A stretch of DNA of 64,000 bases, from the NCBI GenBank assembly GCA_964637035.1, contig CAZWTU010000002.1:1-64000 (forward strand), given 5' to 3'. The first letter of the stretch is position 1; every line of letters starts with the position of its first letter. Below the pieces are notes generated by a model. It saw only the letters and a list, made by a program, of their open reading frames with translations, made no database searches and was not told the DNA's origin. The position numbers and the translations under genes were made by a program. The stretch comes from CAZMMV01 sp964637035. GTDB taxonomy: Bacteria; Bacillota; Clostridia; Tissierellales; Tissierellaceae. Shown piece by piece: positions 17,223 to 25,835 of this stretch.

Positions 17223-20200
17223 ATGAATTATAATAATAGATTTGCACATCTTCATGTACATACTGAATATAGTTTGTTAGATGGTTCAATAAAAATTAAG
17301 GATTTAATAACCAGGACAAAGGAACTTGGTATGGATTCTATAGCTATAACAGACCATGGTTCTATGTTTGGAGTTATTCAATTTTATAAAGAGGCAAAGA
17401 AGAATGGGATAAAACCAATATTAGGTTCTGAGGTTTATGTTGCCATAGATAAATATACAGATAGGGAGCCTAAGGATAAAAGCAATTATCATTTAATACT
17501 TTTAGCTGAAAGCAATGAAGGATATAGTAATTTAATGAAAATTGTTTCTGAGGCTTATGTAAATGGTTTTTATTACAAACCTAGGGTAGACCATGAGATA
17601 TTGAGAAAACATAGCAAGGGTATAATTGCATTATCTGCTTGTTTGGGCGGGGAAGTACCACGTCATATATTAAATAATAATATTCCTAAGGCTAAGGAAA
17701 TAGCTTTAATTTACAAGGATATTTTCGGAGATAATAACTTCTATCTTGAGTTACAGGATGCAGGGATGGAAGAGGATGATCAAAGAATGGTAAACAAAGA
17801 ACTTGTGAAAATGTCTAAGGAATTAGATATACCTTTAGTAGCTACAAATGATATACATTATTTAAAAAGAGAAGATGCTGTAGTACACGATGTACTTTTG
17901 TGCATACAGACAGGCAAGACAGTAGATGAAACAGATAGAATGAAGTTTCCTACAAATGAATTTTACTTAAAATCTCCTGAAGAAATGGAAAATATTTTTT
18001 CTGATTATCCTTCAGCTCTTGAAAACACCGCCTTAATAGCGGATAGGTGTAATGTTGAAATTGACTTTGATACAATGCATTTACCTGGTTATGATGTACC
18101 GGAAGGCTTTACTAACGAAGAATATTTGAAATTTTTAATACTTAAAGGTCTAAAGGAAAGATACGGCTCTATTCACCCAGATATAAATGAAAGATTTAAA
18201 TATGAATTTAATACTATTGTAGAAATGGGATATGTGGATTATTTTTTAATTGTATGGGATTTTATTCGATTTGCTAAGGAAAATCAAATTATGGTGGGAC
18301 CTGGTAGGGGTTCTGCAGCTGGAAGTATCGTTTCTTATGCTCTTGGAATTATAGATATAGACCCCTTAGAGTATGGATTAATATTTGAAAGGTTTTTAAA
18401 TCCGGAAAGAGTGTCTATGCCAGATATAGATATAGACTTTTGCTACGAAAGAAGAGAAGAGGTTATACAATATGTTGTAGATAAATATGGGGCAGATAGG
18501 GTTGCCCAAATAGTTACTTTTGGTACCATGGCAGCTAGGGGAGCTATTAGAGATGTTGGTAGAGCTATAAATATGCCTTATGGACAAGTAGATTATATAG
18601 CAAAGCAGATTCCTACAGATTTGGGGATTACAATAGAAAAAGCCCTTGAAGTAAATAAGGCCTTAAAAAGATCCTATGATGAGGAAGAGGAAATTAAAAA
18701 CTTAATAGATTTTGCTATGGCCGTAGAAGGATTACCTAGACATACTTCTACCCATGCAGCAGGAGTTGTTATATCAAAGGAACCTGTTACAAACTATGTA
18801 CCCTTACTTAGAAATGGAGATGCTATAACCACACAATTTAATATGATTGAACTGGAGGAGCTTGGACTTTTAAAGATGGACTTCTTAGGTCTTAGAACTT
18901 TAACAGTTGTAAGAGATGCAGTTAATTTAATTAAGGAAAATCATGGTATAGAAATAGATTTTGAAGATTTTGATTATGAAGACCCAAAGGTTTTAGAAAT
19001 GTTTGCTAGGGCTGAAACCTTGGGTATATTTCAATTTGAAAGTCCGGGTATGAGAGCATTTTTAAAGGAATTAAAGCCAAATGTGTTTGAAAATCTTATT
19101 GCTGCTAACTCTTTATTTAGACCCGGCCCTATGAATCAAATACCTACATTTGTAGAATGTAAACATGACCCAAGTAAAATTGAATATTTACACCCAGAAT
19201 TAGAAAACATATTAGATGTAACCTATGGTTGTATAGTCTATCAAGAACAAGTAATGCAAATAGTTAGGGATATTGGTGGTTATTCAATGGGTAGGGCGGA
19301 TTTAGTTCGACGTGCTATGGGTAAAAAGAAAATGAAGGTCATGGAAGAAGAAAGAAAGAATTTTATTCATGGGCAAATAGATAAGGATGGAAATGTAGTC
19401 TTACAGGGAGCCCTAAGAAACGGTGTAGATGAAAAATCCGCAAATAAAATATATGACCTAATGATTGATTTTGCAAATTATGCTTTTAATAAAAGCCATT
19501 CAGCGGCTTACGCTGTAGTTGCCTATAGAACTGGTTGGTTAAAATTTTATTACCCAGTTGAATATATGGCGGCACTTATTTCATCTGTAATGGGAAATAC
19601 AAATCAAGTTTCATTGTATATACAAGAATGTAAAAGGTTAAATATAGAGATATTATCTCCAGATGTAAATCAATCCTTTAAGAAATTTACTGTAAAAGAT
19701 AATAAAATCAGATTTGGACTTTCTGCAGTTAAAAATGTTGGGGAGAATTTTATATCAGCAATTGTTAAAGCTAGATTAACTGGGGAATTTACAAGCTTTA
19801 CAGATTTTATTGAAAGAATAGAAAATGAAAATTCAGGTGTTATGAATAAAAGAGCTGTAGAATCCCTAATAAAGAGTGGTTCAATGGATAGTCTGGGTGG
19901 AAATAGAGCCCAACTATTAGCAATATTTGAAAAGGTAATAGACGGAGTACATTCTGACAGGAAGAGAAATATAGAAGGCCAATTTTCTATATTTGATAGG
20001 GTTGAAGAAAATATAAATAAGGATAATTTTCCCGACTTAAAAGAATTTCCTAAGAATATTATATTAAATATGGAGAAAGAGATACTAGGTATATATGTAT
20101 CAGGTCATCCTTTGGATACCTATAAAGATGAAGTAGAGAAGGTTTCCACCATTAATACGATTGAACTTCTAAATTGTGGAGAGGCAGAAGGAAGGATAAG

Positions 20201-20702
20201 GGGGATAAGAGACGGATCTAGGATTAAATTAGGTGGAATAATAGTTGATAAAAAAAATAAAATAACAAAGAATAATAATATGATGGCATTTATCACAGTG
20301 GAAGATTTAGTTGGATCTGTGGAATGTATTGTTTTTCCAATGACTTATGATAGATACAATAAACATATAAATGAAGATGAATTAGTAATTATAGATGGAA
20401 AGGTCAGTATGTCAGAAGTTGACGAACCCAAAATTATTGTGGAAAGTATTTCTAGCTTAAATTCTTACAATAAAGGTAAGATGTATTTAAAAATTTCTTC
20501 AGAAAGAGATTCAAGTACATTTTCAAAACTAAAGGATATCCTTATTAAATATAGTGGGGAAGTTCCTGTATATGTATATATGGAAAAGGATAATAAAACA
20601 GTTGTTGCTGATCGAAGTCTCTGGATAAATTCGGAGGATAAAAATGCTTTAGATGAGCTAAAGGGGTTTCTTGGTAAAAATGCAGTAGTTATTAAAAAAT
20701 AA
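17223..20702 (+). CDS. dnaE: DNA polymerase III alpha subunit (DnaE type)
   Basis: Replicative polymerase subunit, 1159 residues. In order: an N-terminal PHP domain (HLHVHTEYSLLDGS, residues about 9-22; ITDHGSMFG, about 42), the polymerase palm with the catalytic aspartates in PDIDIDF near residue 401 and KMDFLGLRTL further on, the fingers with NSLFRPGPMNQIP, the helix-hairpin-helix region with FNKSHSAAYAVVAY, and an OB-fold near residue 1000 (MAFITVEDLVGSVECIVF). The lack of an exonuclease domain separates it from PolC. The start ATG 17223 follows GGAAGGGG. It heads a run that continues with a small protein and pfkA. Confidence 0.97.
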   Translation: MNYNNRFAHLHVHTEYSLLDGSIKIKDLITRTKELGMDSIAITDHGSMFGVIQFYKEAKKNGIKPILGSEVYVAIDKYTDREPKDKSNYHLILLAESNEGYSNLMKIVSEAYVNGFYYKPRVDHEILRKHSKGIIALSACLGGEVPRHILNNNIPKAKEIALIYKDIFGDNNFYLELQDAGMEEDDQRMVNKELVKMSKELDIPLVATNDIHYLKREDAVVHDVLLCIQTGKTVDETDRMKFPTNEFYLKSPEEMENIFSDYPSALENTALIADRCNVEIDFDTMHLPGYDVPEGFTNEEYLKFLILKGLKERYGSIHPDINERFKYEFNTIVEMGYVDYFLIVWDFIRFAKENQIMVGPGRGSAAGSIVSYALGIIDIDPLEYGLIFERFLNPERVSMPDIDIDFCYERREEVIQYVVDKYGADRVAQIVTFGTMAARGAIRDVGRAINMPYGQVDYIAKQIPTDLGITIEKALEVNKALKRSYDEEEEIKNLIDFAMAVEGLPRHTSTHAAGVVISKEPVTNYVPLLRNGDAITTQFNMIELEELGLLKMDFLGLRTLTVVRDAVNLIKENHGIEIDFEDFDYEDPKVLEMFARAETLGIFQFESPGMRAFLKELKPNVFENLIAANSLFRPGPMNQIPTFVECKHDPSKIEYLHPELENILDVTYGCIVYQEQVMQIVRDIGGYSMGRADLVRRAMGKKKMKVMEEERKNFIHGQIDKDGNVVLQGALRNGVDEKSANKIYDLMIDFANYAFNKSHSAAYAVVAYRTGWLKFYYPVEYMAALISSVMGNTNQVSLYIQECKRLNIEILSPDVNQSFKKFTVKDNKIRFGLSAVKNVGENFISAIVKARLTGEFTSFTDFIERIENENSGVMNKRAVESLIKSGSMDSLGGNRAQLLAIFEKVIDGVHSDRKRNIEGQFSIFDRVEENINKDNFPDLKEFPKNIILNMEKEILGIYVSGHPLDTYKDEVEKVSTINTIELLNCGEAEGRIRGIRDGSRIKLGGIIVDKKNKITKNNNMMAFITVEDLVGSVECIVFPMTYDRYNKHINEDELVIIDGKVSMSEVDEPKIIVESISSLNSYNKGKMYLKISSERDSSTFSKLKDILIKYSGEVPVYVYMEKDNKTVVADRSLWINSEDKNALDELKGFLGKNAVVIKK

Positions 20703-20730
20703 TTTTTCTTCAGTAAAGGGGTGCTGTATT

Positions 20731-20925
20731 GTGTGGACAACTATTTATATGGCTAAGGGAATAGAAAACGCAAAAGAAATACAAAGAGTTTTAAAAAACG
20801 AAGGTTTTCTATTAAAAATAAACCTTATTGGAAAAGAAGACAATGAAGAATTATATGAAATATTAGCACCAGAATTTGAAGTAGAAGATGTTGAAGAGGC
20901 AATGATTGAACTTGGGATTTTGTAA
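20731..20925 (+). CDS. Small conserved-looking protein between dnaE and pfkA
   Basis: A 64-residue acidic protein starting at GTG 20731 behind AAAGGGGTG. It reads as a compact alpha/beta fold: TIYMAKGIENAKEIQRVL, FLLKINLIG, then an acidic C-terminus with EVEDVEEAMIEL. The layout resembles small DUF2007-type putative signalling proteins, but the resemblance is weak and no catalytic residues stand out. It lies 28 bases after dnaE and 19 bases before pfkA and is probably co-transcribed with both. Function unknown. Confidence 0.65.
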   Translation: MWTTIYMAKGIENAKEIQRVLKNEGFLLKINLIGKEDNEELYEILAPEFEVEDVEEAMIELGIL

Positions 20926-20944
20926 TACTAATAGGGGGTATTTT

Positions 20945-21904
20945 ATGAAGACTGTTGGAATATTAACTAGTGGTGGGGATGCACCAGGTATGAATGCAGC
21001 CATACGTGCTGTAGTCAGATCTGGAATATATAAGGGCTACAAGATTTTAGGAATAAAACAAGGATACAAAGGACTTATTAATGGTGATATTTTTGATATG
21101 AATCTTTCATCTGTTGCGGATGTTATACAACGAGGGGGTACAATCCTTAGATCTGCTCGTTCAGAAGAGTTCATGACAGAGGAGGGGTTCAAAAAAGCTT
21201 TAAATGTTGTAGATGCATTTAATATAGATGGATTAGTAGTATTAGGTGGTGATGGTACACTGGCTGGTGCAGCTAGGCTTGCAAATACTGGAATACCTAC
21301 TATGGGGATACCTTGCACCATAGACAATGATTGCGGTTATACAGATTATACCATAGGCTTTTATACAGCTGTAGAAACTGTTGTAGATGCTATATCTAAA
21401 ATAAGAGATACATCTACTTCCCATGGTAGAGCAAATGTTATTGAGGTAATGGGAAGGAATTGTGGCGATATAGCCTTGTATGCAGGACTTGCTGGAGGGG
21501 CAGAAAGTATAATAGTTCCTGAAATAGAATTTGATATAGACCAAGTTTGCAAAAAAGCAATCCAGGGTAAAAATCGTGGAAAACTTCATCATATAATAGT
21601 ATTGGCAGAGGGCGTTGGTAATGCTTATGATGTATCAAAAGCTATTGCAGAAAAAACTGGTATAGACACTAGGGTAACAATATTAGGGTACATTCAAAGA
21701 GGAGGAACGCCTACTTCCTTTGACAGGATATTGGCTAGTCAAATGGGGAATAGGGCAATTGAATTAATAAGTGAAAATAAATCAGGAAGAACTTTGGGCA
21801 TAAAATGTAATAATATAATAGATTTAGAAATAAATGAAGCTTTAAATATAGAAAAGGAATTCAATATTAAAGTTTACAATACTGCAAATATTTTATCCAT
21901 ATAG
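20945..21904 (+). CDS. pfkA: 6-phosphofructokinase
   Basis: Phosphorylates fructose 6-phosphate in glycolysis. At 319 residues it matches bacterial ATP-PFK: LTSGGDAPGMNAAIRAVV (about residues 7-24), GGDGTLAGA (about 101) and TIDND with the catalytic aspartates (about 125), followed by EVMGRNCGD and the C-terminal substrate loop. The glycine of GGDG agrees with ATP use. The residue before TIDND, usually Gly in ATP enzymes and Lys in pyrophosphate enzymes, is Cys here (PCTIDND), so donor preference is not entirely certain. A reading frame open from 20906 is ignored because GGGGG sits just ahead of ATG 20945. pyk follows after 16 bases. Confidence 0.93.
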   Translation: MKTVGILTSGGDAPGMNAAIRAVVRSGIYKGYKILGIKQGYKGLINGDIFDMNLSSVADVIQRGGTILRSARSEEFMTEEGFKKALNVVDAFNIDGLVVLGGDGTLAGAARLANTGIPTMGIPCTIDNDCGYTDYTIGFYTAVETVVDAISKIRDTSTSHGRANVIEVMGRNCGDIALYAGLAGGAESIIVPEIEFDIDQVCKKAIQGKNRGKLHHIIVLAEGVGNAYDVSKAIAEKTGIDTRVTILGYIQRGGTPTSFDRILASQMGNRAIELISENKSGRTLGIKCNNIIDLEINEALNIEKEFNIKVYNTANILSI

Positions 21905-21920
21905 GATGAGGAGGATATAA

Positions 21921-23678
21921 ATGAAAAAAACAAAGATTGTATGTACTATAGGTCCAGCATCAGACTCTAAGGAAAAACTAAGGGAATTATTTTTAAATGG
22001 TTTAAATGTATGTAGATTAAACTTTTCCCACGGAAGTCAAGAGGAACATAAAAAGAGGATAGAAACCATAAAAGAAGTTAGGGAAGAATTAGACTTACCT
22101 ATAGGTATTATGTTGGATACTAAGGGACCAGAAATAAGATTAGGAAACTTTAAAGAAGGACCTGTCAAAATAACACAAGGGAAAATATTTACTTTTACAA
22201 CCAGGGATATATTAGGAGACCAGGATATAGTTTCTATTAAATATAAAGATTTACCTAATGATGTTAAAATAAACAGTAGAATATTAGTAGATGATGGATT
22301 AGTGGAGTTTAGGGTGCTAGAGATTGTAGACGGTAGTGAAATAAAATGTATAGCATTGAACAATGGAGAACTGAGCGACCATAAGGGCGTAAATGTCCCT
22401 AATATGAAAATTAATTTGCCGGCTATAACAGAAAAAGATAAGTCAGATATATTATTTGGTATAGATAACAAGATAGATTTTATTGCAGCCTCTTTTGTTA
22501 GAAAGGCATCGGATGTTTTAGATATTCGAAGAATTTTAGAAGAAAACAATGGTAACGATATAGAGATAATTTCAAAGATAGAAAATCAAGAGGGTGTAGA
22601 TAATATAGAAGAAATATTATATGTATCTGATGGAATAATGGTGGCTAGAGGTGACTTAGGAGTAGAAATTCAAACTGAAGAAATGCCAATGGTTCAAAAA
22701 AACTTGATAAAAAGATCCAATATGGCAGGGAAGCCAGTTATAACGGCTACACAAATGTTGGATTCTATGATGAGAAATCCAAGACCTACAAGGGCAGAAG
22801 TAACAGATGTAGCCAATGCAATTATAGATGGAAGTAGTTCCATTATGTTGTCAGGGGAAACAGCTGCTGGAAAATATCCATTAGAAGCTGTAAAAACTAT
22901 GTATAATATTGCCATAAGAACAGAAGAATCTTTGGATTACTCTAAGGAATTAAATTCTGATATTGTATTAAATGAATTGTCCACAACAAATGCAATAGGA
23001 AAAGCCACTTGTAATACTGCGGCAGATTTAGGAGCTAGGGCTATAATCACGGCAACTTCTTCGGGTTACACATCAAAGGCTATATCTAAGTTTAGACCAC
23101 GTACACCGATTATTGCTGCTACAACTTCAGAAAGTGTAATGAGAAGATTATCCCTTGTATGGGGTGTATATCCTGTATTATCTCCACATAGTAACAATAC
23201 AGATGATGTAATTGAATTTTCTATTGATTCAGCTGTAAAAAAGGGATATGTTAAAGAAGGAGATCTAGTAATTATGACAGCGGGCATACCTGTTGGAACC
23301 TCTGGTTCAACTAACCTTATAAAGGTCCATACAATAGGAAAAGTCTTAGTAAGGGGTATGGGTATAGGAAGAAAGACAATACTTGGAAATGTTTGTCTTG
23401 CCAATAGTGTTAAAGGGCTTGAAGAAAGATTTACTGATGGAGACATAATAGTTACCCAAAGTACAGATAAGGACATGGTGAAATTTATAGAAAGATCATC
23501 TGGTATAATTATCGAACAAGGTGGACTAACATCTCATGGTGCCATAGTAGGACTTAATTTAGGAAAACCAACTATAGTAGGAGCCAAGGACGCTACTAGT
23601 TTATTAGATAATGGAGAGTTAATTACTCTTGACAGTACTACAGGATTTGTTTATAAAGGTGCTGCTAGAGTATTGTAA
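21921..23678 (+). CDS. pyk: Pyruvate kinase with C-terminal PEP-utiliser domain
   Basis: Converts phosphoenolpyruvate and ADP to pyruvate and ATP. The 585-residue protein has the standard barrel: TKIVCTIGPASDS at the N-terminus, LDTKGPEIRLG (about 72), the active-site lysine region EIISKIENQEG (about 215) and MVARGDLGVE (about 240), then the allosteric C domain. The extra domain at about 475-585 contains GGLTSHGAIVGLNLGKP, the phosphohistidine-domain motif found on Bacillus and clostridial pyruvate kinases. ATG 21921 follows GAGGAGG. pfkA-pyk pairing is common in Firmicutes. Confidence 0.97.
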   Translation: MKKTKIVCTIGPASDSKEKLRELFLNGLNVCRLNFSHGSQEEHKKRIETIKEVREELDLPIGIMLDTKGPEIRLGNFKEGPVKITQGKIFTFTTRDILGDQDIVSIKYKDLPNDVKINSRILVDDGLVEFRVLEIVDGSEIKCIALNNGELSDHKGVNVPNMKINLPAITEKDKSDILFGIDNKIDFIAASFVRKASDVLDIRRILEENNGNDIEIISKIENQEGVDNIEEILYVSDGIMVARGDLGVEIQTEEMPMVQKNLIKRSNMAGKPVITATQMLDSMMRNPRPTRAEVTDVANAIIDGSSSIMLSGETAAGKYPLEAVKTMYNIAIRTEESLDYSKELNSDIVLNELSTTNAIGKATCNTAADLGARAIITATSSGYTSKAISKFRPRTPIIAATTSESVMRRLSLVWGVYPVLSPHSNNTDDVIEFSIDSAVKKGYVKEGDLVIMTAGIPVGTSGSTNLIKVHTIGKVLVRGMGIGRKTILGNVCLANSVKGLEERFTDGDIIVTQSTDKDMVKFIERSSGIIIEQGGLTSHGAIVGLNLGKPTIVGAKDATSLLDNGELITLDSTTGFVYKGAARVL

Positions 23679-23695
23679 TTAAGGGGGTAAATACT

Positions 23696-24706
23696 ATGGA
23701 GAAAAGAATATTAGGAAGAACCAACTTTAAGGCATCTGTAATTGGATTTGGCGGAATACCAATTCAAAGAGTAGATGGTGAAATGGCGGTTAAAATCTTG
23801 AAAGAAGCATATGATCGAGGAATTAATTTTATAGATACAGCTAGGGGATATAATGAATCTGAGGAATTAATAGGAGATGCCTTAGAAGAACTAGGTAGGG
23901 ACAAATTTTATTTGGCAACAAAATCTATGAAAAGAGATTATGATGGGGTATTAGAAGAATTAAATACAAGTTTAAACAATCTAAAGGTAGATACCATTGA
24001 CTTATTTCAATTTCATAATGTTAAAACAATAGAAGAGTTAGATATGGTTATGGGGGCAGAAGGAGCATTAAAAGCTATAAAAGACGCTAAAGCTGGTGGC
24101 AGGGTCAGGGAAATTGGAATTACATCCCATAGCCCTGAATTATTAGATAAGGCTATAGATACTGGAGAATTTTCAACTATACAATGCCCCTACAATCCAG
24201 TTGAAAAGCAAGCGGAAGAATTATTTGAAAAGGCAAAAGCTAACAACATAGGGGTTATAGTGATGAAGCCCTTAGCTGGTGGGGCTATTAAGGAAGCCTT
24301 ATTATCACTGAGATTTATAGTAAACAACCCAAATATATCAGTGGTTATTCCTGGAATGGAGAGCCTAGAACAAGTAATAGAAAATACCTCTGTAGGTATA
24401 AATGTAAGAGAGTTAACAAAAGTAGAGGAAGAAAAGTTATTTAAAGAAGCAAATTCCTTAGGAACTGAATTTTGCAGAAGATGCGGTTATTGCCTGCCAT
24501 GTCCTCAGGGAATAGATATACCAACACAATTTTTAATGGAGGGTTACTATACTAGATATAATTTACAAGAATGGGCCAAATCTAGATATGACGCAATGGA
24601 CCATAATGCTGTAGATTGTATTGAGTGTGGCATCTGTGAAAGCAAATGCCCCTATGATTTACCAATTAGAAAGATGATGAAAAATGTAGTTGATAAATTA
24701 GGATAG
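23696..24706 (+). CDS. Aldo/keto reductase with C-terminal [4Fe-4S] domain
   Basis: A 336-residue aldo/keto reductase fold with the tetrad visible: NFIDTARGYNESEELIG (Asp and Tyr), LATKSMK (Lys) and IDLFQFHNV (His). After the barrel (about residue 265 on) are two cysteine clusters, FCRRCGYCLPCPQGI and CIECGICESKCPYDL, typical of ferredoxin-like domains appended to a subgroup of anaerobe AKRs. The substrate is unknown; the Fe-S part suggests coupling to ferredoxin-type electron flow. It follows pyk by 17 bases and ends before a long terminator hairpin. Confidence 0.9.
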   Translation: MEKRILGRTNFKASVIGFGGIPIQRVDGEMAVKILKEAYDRGINFIDTARGYNESEELIGDALEELGRDKFYLATKSMKRDYDGVLEELNTSLNNLKVDTIDLFQFHNVKTIEELDMVMGAEGALKAIKDAKAGGRVREIGITSHSPELLDKAIDTGEFSTIQCPYNPVEKQAEELFEKAKANNIGVIVMKPLAGGAIKEALLSLRFIVNNPNISVVIPGMESLEQVIENTSVGINVRELTKVEEEKLFKEANSLGTEFCRRCGYCLPCPQGIDIPTQFLMEGYYTRYNLQEWAKSRYDAMDHNAVDCIECGICESKCPYDLPIRKMMKNVVDKLG

Positions 24707-24750
24707 GTAGAACCTAGATTATGAGAACATAATTTAACAAAATCTGTAAA

Positions 24751-24800
24751 AATAAAGGGATTAATATATTATTCATATAATATATTAATCCCTTTATTAA
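24751..24800 (+). terminator. Long terminator hairpin after pyk-AKR
   Basis: A perfect 21-bp stem, 24751-24771 with 24778-24798, has a 6-base loop. It insulates the glycolytic unit from the hydantoin/sarcosine cassette. The rest of 24707-24968 is very AT-rich; a further 9-bp inverted repeat (24903-24911 with 24930-24938) sits before the next ribosome site, and no clear promoter could be assigned. Confidence 0.82.
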
Positions 24801-24968
24801 TTGCTAAATCAGTATAAAGATAATGTTTACATAATAAAAAAACAAAAAATATGAATTAAAAATAAAAGATAGGAAACCATATATTATAGTCAAGGAAGAT
24901 AATTAATAAATAATCTTTAGATTTAATTAATTTATTAAAATCTATATAAATTGAAAGGAGTATGAATA

Positions 24969-25733
24969 ATGGTTAAAAAAGATGAAGCCAATAAGGTAGT
25001 ATCTGCAAGTGAAAAGTATAAGGACGAGGGTGGAGAATATGGTATTGACCTAGATTTGTTAGAGAGGGCATTTGCTGAAGCAACTAAGATTTATAAAGAA
25101 AGAGGATTCCAAAGAAAAATGGGTTTTGGAAAAGCTCCGGCAATAACTACAGTAGATATGGCTAAAGCATGGATGTCAGACGGTCACCCATTTACTTGTG
25201 AAAACAATAAAGAAATTTGTGCTAATGCACTTAAAGTTTTACAGGCTGGAAGAGAAGCAGGGGTACCTATATTTCATACAACTACTGGATATACTGGTGC
25301 ATTGCAATGGGATTTGCCAAGATGGGATGAAAAAATTCCGATGCATTCATTAGAATTAGAAACTGAGTGGATGGAAATAGATCCAAAACTTAAACCGCAA
25401 CCAGAAGAACCAGTAATAGTTAAAAAATATGCAAGTAATTTTTTTGGTACACATTTAGCTACTACATTAGTTAAGTTAGGAGTAGATACTCTAATAGTAA
25501 TGGGAGCTACAGCTTGTGCATGTGTTAGGCATACAGTAATGGATTCTACAGGATATGGTTTTAAGACAATAGTACCTATAGGAACTATTGGGGACAGAGT
25601 ACCAGGAGTTATTGAATGGAATATGTTTGATATGGATGCTAAATTTGCTGATGTTTTACCAGTAGAAGAAGTAGTGAAATACCTAGAAGGTATTGATGAT
25701 AGCGTATATAACAAAGGAACAACGCGTAAGTAA
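24969..25733 (+). CDS. N-carbamoylsarcosine amidase-like hydrolase (isochorismatase fold)
   Basis: A 254-residue cysteine hydrolase of the isochorismatase superfamily. The Asp-Lys-Cys triad is visible: Asp63 in TTVDMAKAW, Lys152 (or 153) in VIVKKYASNFFGT, and Cys185 in GATACACVRHTVMDS, whose CVR-x-T context resembles N-carbamoylsarcosine amidohydrolase. That enzyme releases CO2 and ammonia from N-carbamoylsarcosine to give sarcosine. The assignment rests strongly on context: a hydantoinase follows and a sarcosine-reductase-type component B lies further downstream. ATG 24969 has GAAAGGAG ahead. Other carbamoyl-amide or nicotinamide-type substrates of the superfamily cannot be excluded by sequence alone. 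Confidence 0.75.
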   Translation: MVKKDEANKVVSASEKYKDEGGEYGIDLDLLERAFAEATKIYKERGFQRKMGFGKAPAITTVDMAKAWMSDGHPFTCENNKEICANALKVLQAGREAGVPIFHTTTGYTGALQWDLPRWDEKIPMHSLELETEWMEIDPKLKPQPEEPVIVKKYASNFFGTHLATTLVKLGVDTLIVMGATACACVRHTVMDSTGYGFKTIVPIGTIGDRVPGVIEWNMFDMDAKFADVLPVEEVVKYLEGIDDSVYNKGTTRK

Positions 25734-25784
25734 TAATTAAAAGATAAGAAAGATTAATATTCAATTAATTTATATATAAATCTT

Positions 25785-25814
25785 AAGGGACACAAATGAA
25801 AATGCGTGTCCCTT
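25785..25814 (+). repeat. Hairpin in the amidase-hydantoinase intercistronic region
   Basis: A perfect 9-bp stem (25785-25793 with 25806-25814) has a 12-base loop. TAGG, not a T run, follows, and the AAGGAGG of the hydantoinase gene begins 8 bases later. It looks more like an mRNA-stability, processing or translation-tuning element than a full terminator. Confidence 0.55.
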
Positions 25815-25835
25815 TAGGACAAAAGGAGGCATATC

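Noticed and set aside
24801..24968. Riboswitch or sigma-54 promoter ahead of the amidase gene
   Set aside because: No conserved riboswitch core and no GG/GC-spaced sigma-54 motif could be found in this AT-rich leader.
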